Source: Burkholderiales bacterium (lineage in GTDB: Bacteria; Pseudomonadota; Gammaproteobacteria; Burkholderiales; Casimicrobiaceae). Taken from it: a stretch of DNA of 8,242 nucleotides. The stretch spans positions 1 through 8,242 of the forward strand of contig JAIRPA010000194.1 of assembly GCA_031257235.1 (NCBI GenBank). The letters run 5' to 3'. The position numbers and the translations under genes were made by a program. Below are positions 7,385 to 8,242 of this stretch, in pieces (position 1 is the stretch's first letter; the number at the start of each line of letters is the position of its first letter). The notes beneath the pieces are model-generated. The model was not told the origin of the DNA, did no database searches, and saw only the letters and a list, made by a program, of their open reading frames with translations.

Positions 7385-7437
7385 TTGACTTTTAGCAAGA
7401 GACATATATGGAATAATTATTCTCATTGATATATACT
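7385..7437 (+). promoter_or_regulatory. Promoter-like region with Fur-like site
   Basis: The spacer 7282-7384 is AT-rich and shows no gene. TTGACT (7385-7390) is a good -35 followed at 18 bp by TGGAAT (7409-7414), a poor -10. A second possible -10, TATACT (7432-7437), lacks a good -35. Between them, GAATAAT-T-ATTCTCA (7411-7425) matches the 7-1-7 Fur consensus TGATAATnATTATCA at 11 of 14 positions and contains the perfect palindrome GAATAATTATTC. Any transcript started here would reach the terminator at 7441 almost at once, so it would be a very short RNA or depend on read-through. Confidence 0.3.
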
Positions 7438-7440
7438 GTG

Positions 7441-7474
7441 ACCGCCGATCCGTTTAGATCGGCGGTTTTTTTTA
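7441..7474 (+). terminator. Strong intrinsic terminator
   Basis: ACCGCCGATC (7441-7450) pairs perfectly with GATCGGCGGT (7457-7466) around a 6-nt loop CGTTTA, and the stem runs into T8 (7466-7473). It lies 160 nt after the HD gene and most simply ends the phosphatase-HD operon, which would then have a long AU-rich 3' tail. Confidence 0.9.
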
Positions 7475-7478
7475 TAAT
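7473..7478 (+). promoter_or_regulatory. Consensus -10 box for the XRE gene
   Basis: TATAAT begins in the last T of the preceding terminator. At 16-18 bp upstream lies the terminator loop and stem, which gives no recognisable -35. A start about 7 nt downstream (near 7485) would put the 5' end right at the AAAAGG ribosome site (7484-7489), a leader of about 15 nt. The missing -35 suggests an activator or only weak activity. Confidence 0.35.
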
Positions 7479-7499
7479 CTCTTAAAAGGTATTCTTAAA

Positions 7500-7886
7500 A
7501 TGGCAAAAATGAAAGTAACCACCCTTCCCGATAATCACGGGAAGCCTTTATATGTTTTTTTGAAATATGAAGATTATTTGGCGTTAGCCCATCCCTCAAA
7601 TGCCGCAAAACCTTCAAGAAAATCCGCATCCGCTCAAACCTTCCCGTCGCCCAAAAACACAGTCAAACTTCCTGACGCGGTACTCAAACGCTTGAAGTCC
7701 GGTAATATTTCCTTGATGCGCGCATGGCGTGAGCATTTAGGTTTATCCCAATCGGAAGTCGCGCGTCGCATCGGGATCACCCAAGGTGGTTATACTTTTA
7801 TTGAAAAGGCAAAAAAACCGCGCGCGCCCACCGTCAGCAAGGTAGCGGCAGCGTTTGGAATCAGCGCGGCAAAATTGGCGGTTTGA
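7500..7886 (+). CDS. Small XRE-family HTH regulator, antitoxin-like, no toxin next to it
   Basis: 128 residues, probably a cytoplasmic DNA-binding protein. The N-terminus (about 1-31: TTLPDNHGKPLYVFLKYEDYLAL) resembles the 'D..G.P..V.L.YEDY..L' region of Phd/RelB-linked antitoxins. A polar, Ser/Pro/Lys-rich linker (about 32-55) follows. The C-terminal half (about 70-128) is an XRE helix-turn-helix: LMRAWREHLGLSQSEVARRIGITQGGYTFIEK, then a third-helix region ending FGISAAKLAV. Such proteins usually sit beside a RelE/HigB-type toxin and repress their own operon, but no toxin frame is visible on either side: upstream is a terminator, and downstream a terminator 33 nt after the stop. It is therefore a solitary antitoxin or an independent regulator. 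The start follows AAAAGG (7484-7489) by 10 nt; the ATG at 7509 is a less likely alternative. Confidence 0.85.
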   Translation: MAKMKVTTLPDNHGKPLYVFLKYEDYLALAHPSNAAKPSRKSASAQTFPSPKNTVKLPDAVLKRLKSGNISLMRAWREHLGLSQSEVARRIGITQGGYTFIEKAKKPRAPTVSKVAAAFGISAAKLAV

Positions 7887-7918
7887 TCGTCAATCAACAT
7901 CACATCAATCGCACGATC

Positions 7919-7944
7919 GGGCGGCAATTTGCCGCCCTTTTTTT
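7919..7944 (+). terminator. Intrinsic terminator of the XRE gene
   Basis: GGGCGGCA (7919-7926), loop ATT, TGCCGCCC (7930-7937), then T7 (7938-7944). It starts 33 nt after the stop codon and is also the first of four consecutive hairpins. Confidence 0.9.
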
Positions 7945-7946
7945 GG

Positions 7947-8025
7947 GGGACGGGCTTGCCCGTCCCGATGTGGGGCGAACTGTGTTCGCCCGAAAAAAAC
8001 CGGATTGCGGGTCGTAGCCCGCAAT
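7947..8025. repeat. Row of three perfect GC-rich hairpins after the terminator
   Basis: GGGACGGGC-TT-GCCCGTCCC (7947-7966), GGGCGAAC-TGT-GTTCGCCC (7973-7991) and ATTGCGGG-TCGTAG-CCCGCAAT (8004-8025). Each stem is 8-9 bp without mismatch and the spacers are 6 and 12 bp. The arms are unrelated to one another although the architecture repeats. They look like small REP-type palindromes of the same kind as the variable hairpins in the composite repeats. Open frames crossing them on both strands have low-complexity, palindrome-driven translations and are not genes. Confidence 0.7.
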
Positions 8026-8138
8026 GACGAGTTAAAAGCGACCTCTCTACAAAATCCGGCACCTCATTATTCGCTACAACGTTACACCTCTCGTCATTTA
8101 AGCGCGCAGTTTGCGAAGCAAATGTAGTCGCATAATCC

Positions 8139-8236
8139 AAGCCCCCTTTATAAACGGGGGTGGCAGGCTTTAGCCTGACGGGGGTTTGCGTCCGCCTTTC
8201 CTACAAAAAAGGATCAGGCTTTGCCTGTCCTTTTTT
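8139..8236 (+). repeat. Composite palindromic repeat, copy B
   Basis: The same design as the element at 4111-4223 and in the same orientation. AAGCCCCCTTTATAAA, GGGGGTGGC, CGGGGGTTTGCG and the final CCTACAAAAA..GGATCAGGCTTTGCC block are conserved. The central hairpin is replaced by CAGGCT-TT-AGCCTG (8164-8177), and the GGGACGCC hairpin of copy A is replaced by a short TCCGCCTT stretch. The preceding 8026-8138 shows no gene or structure I can name. Confidence 0.8.
8205..8236 (+). terminator. Terminator-like hairpin, possibly bidirectional, at the end of repeat copy B
   Basis: AAAAAAGGA (8205-8213), a bulged T, CAGGC, loop TTT, GCCTG, TCCTTTTTT (8228-8236). It is almost identical to the hairpin at 4191-4220, including the bulge. 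No gene ends close upstream, so its role may be insulation or simply part of the repeat. Confidence 0.55.
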
Positions 8237-8242
8237 GGAAAT

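Noticed and set aside
6353..7426. Frames overlapping the HD gene (plus 6353-6616, minus 6790-7050, minus 7157-7426)
   Set aside because: They overlap a well-supported HD-domain protein in other frames; their Arg/His-rich composition is typical of shadow frames.
7919..8025. Possible CRISPR array
   Set aside because: The hairpins are not copies of one repeat, the spacers are 6-12 bp and no cas gene is present.
7790..8140. Open frames on both strands across the hairpin array after the XRE gene
   Set aside because: They run through perfect palindromes and a terminator, overlap the XRE gene end and show no domain; the reading arises from repeats.
4111..8236. Composite transposon or genomic island with the repeats as ends
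   Set aside because: The repeats are direct, differ internally, and no transposase, integrase, tRNA or target-site duplication was seen; they look like ordinary dispersed repeats.

Overview
The window looks like part of the chromosome of a host-associated Gram-negative bacterium with moderate GC content. The extended signal peptide (ESPR) on the large surface protein is known mainly from Beta- and Gammaproteobacteria. The combination of a very large ESPR autotransporter, an alkaline phosphatase and many short palindromic intergenic repeats would fit a gut-type betaproteobacterium (Sutterellaceae-like), but that placement is a guess. No rRNA, tRNA, CRISPR array or transposase was seen.

Layout. 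(1) Positions 1-3398, minus strand: one uninterrupted frame of 1132 codons, the N-terminal part of a giant type Va autotransporter whose beta-barrel lies beyond the left edge. Its passenger changes from a generic beta-helix region to Chlamydia Pmp-like GGAI/FxxN repeats. (2) 3399-4322: a 924-bp divergent intergenic region holding the autotransporter leader, two inverted repeats, a composite palindromic repeat ending in a terminator-like hairpin, and a weak Pho-box-like promoter. (3) 4323-7281, plus strand: a probable two-gene operon, a Sec-exported PhoA-type alkaline phosphatase with an extra N-terminal domain followed by a Tat-exported HD-domain phosphohydrolase. An 18-codon micro-ORF overlaps the end of the first gene and abuts the second. 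(4) 7282-7499: AT-rich spacer with a Fur-like site, a strong terminator and a consensus -10 box. (5) 7500-7886: a small XRE-type regulator that looks like an antitoxin without a toxin. (6) 7887-8242: no gene; a terminator, three further perfect hairpins in a row, about 110 bp (8026-8138) in which I see nothing, then a second copy of the composite repeat.

Working together: alkaline phosphatase and the HD protein are both predicted to act outside the cytoplasm and probably form a phosphate- or nucleotide-salvage pair (inference). The autotransporter is transcribed away from them and is probably independent. The composite repeats at about 4111 and 8139 are in the same orientation and bracket the phosphatase, HD and regulator block.
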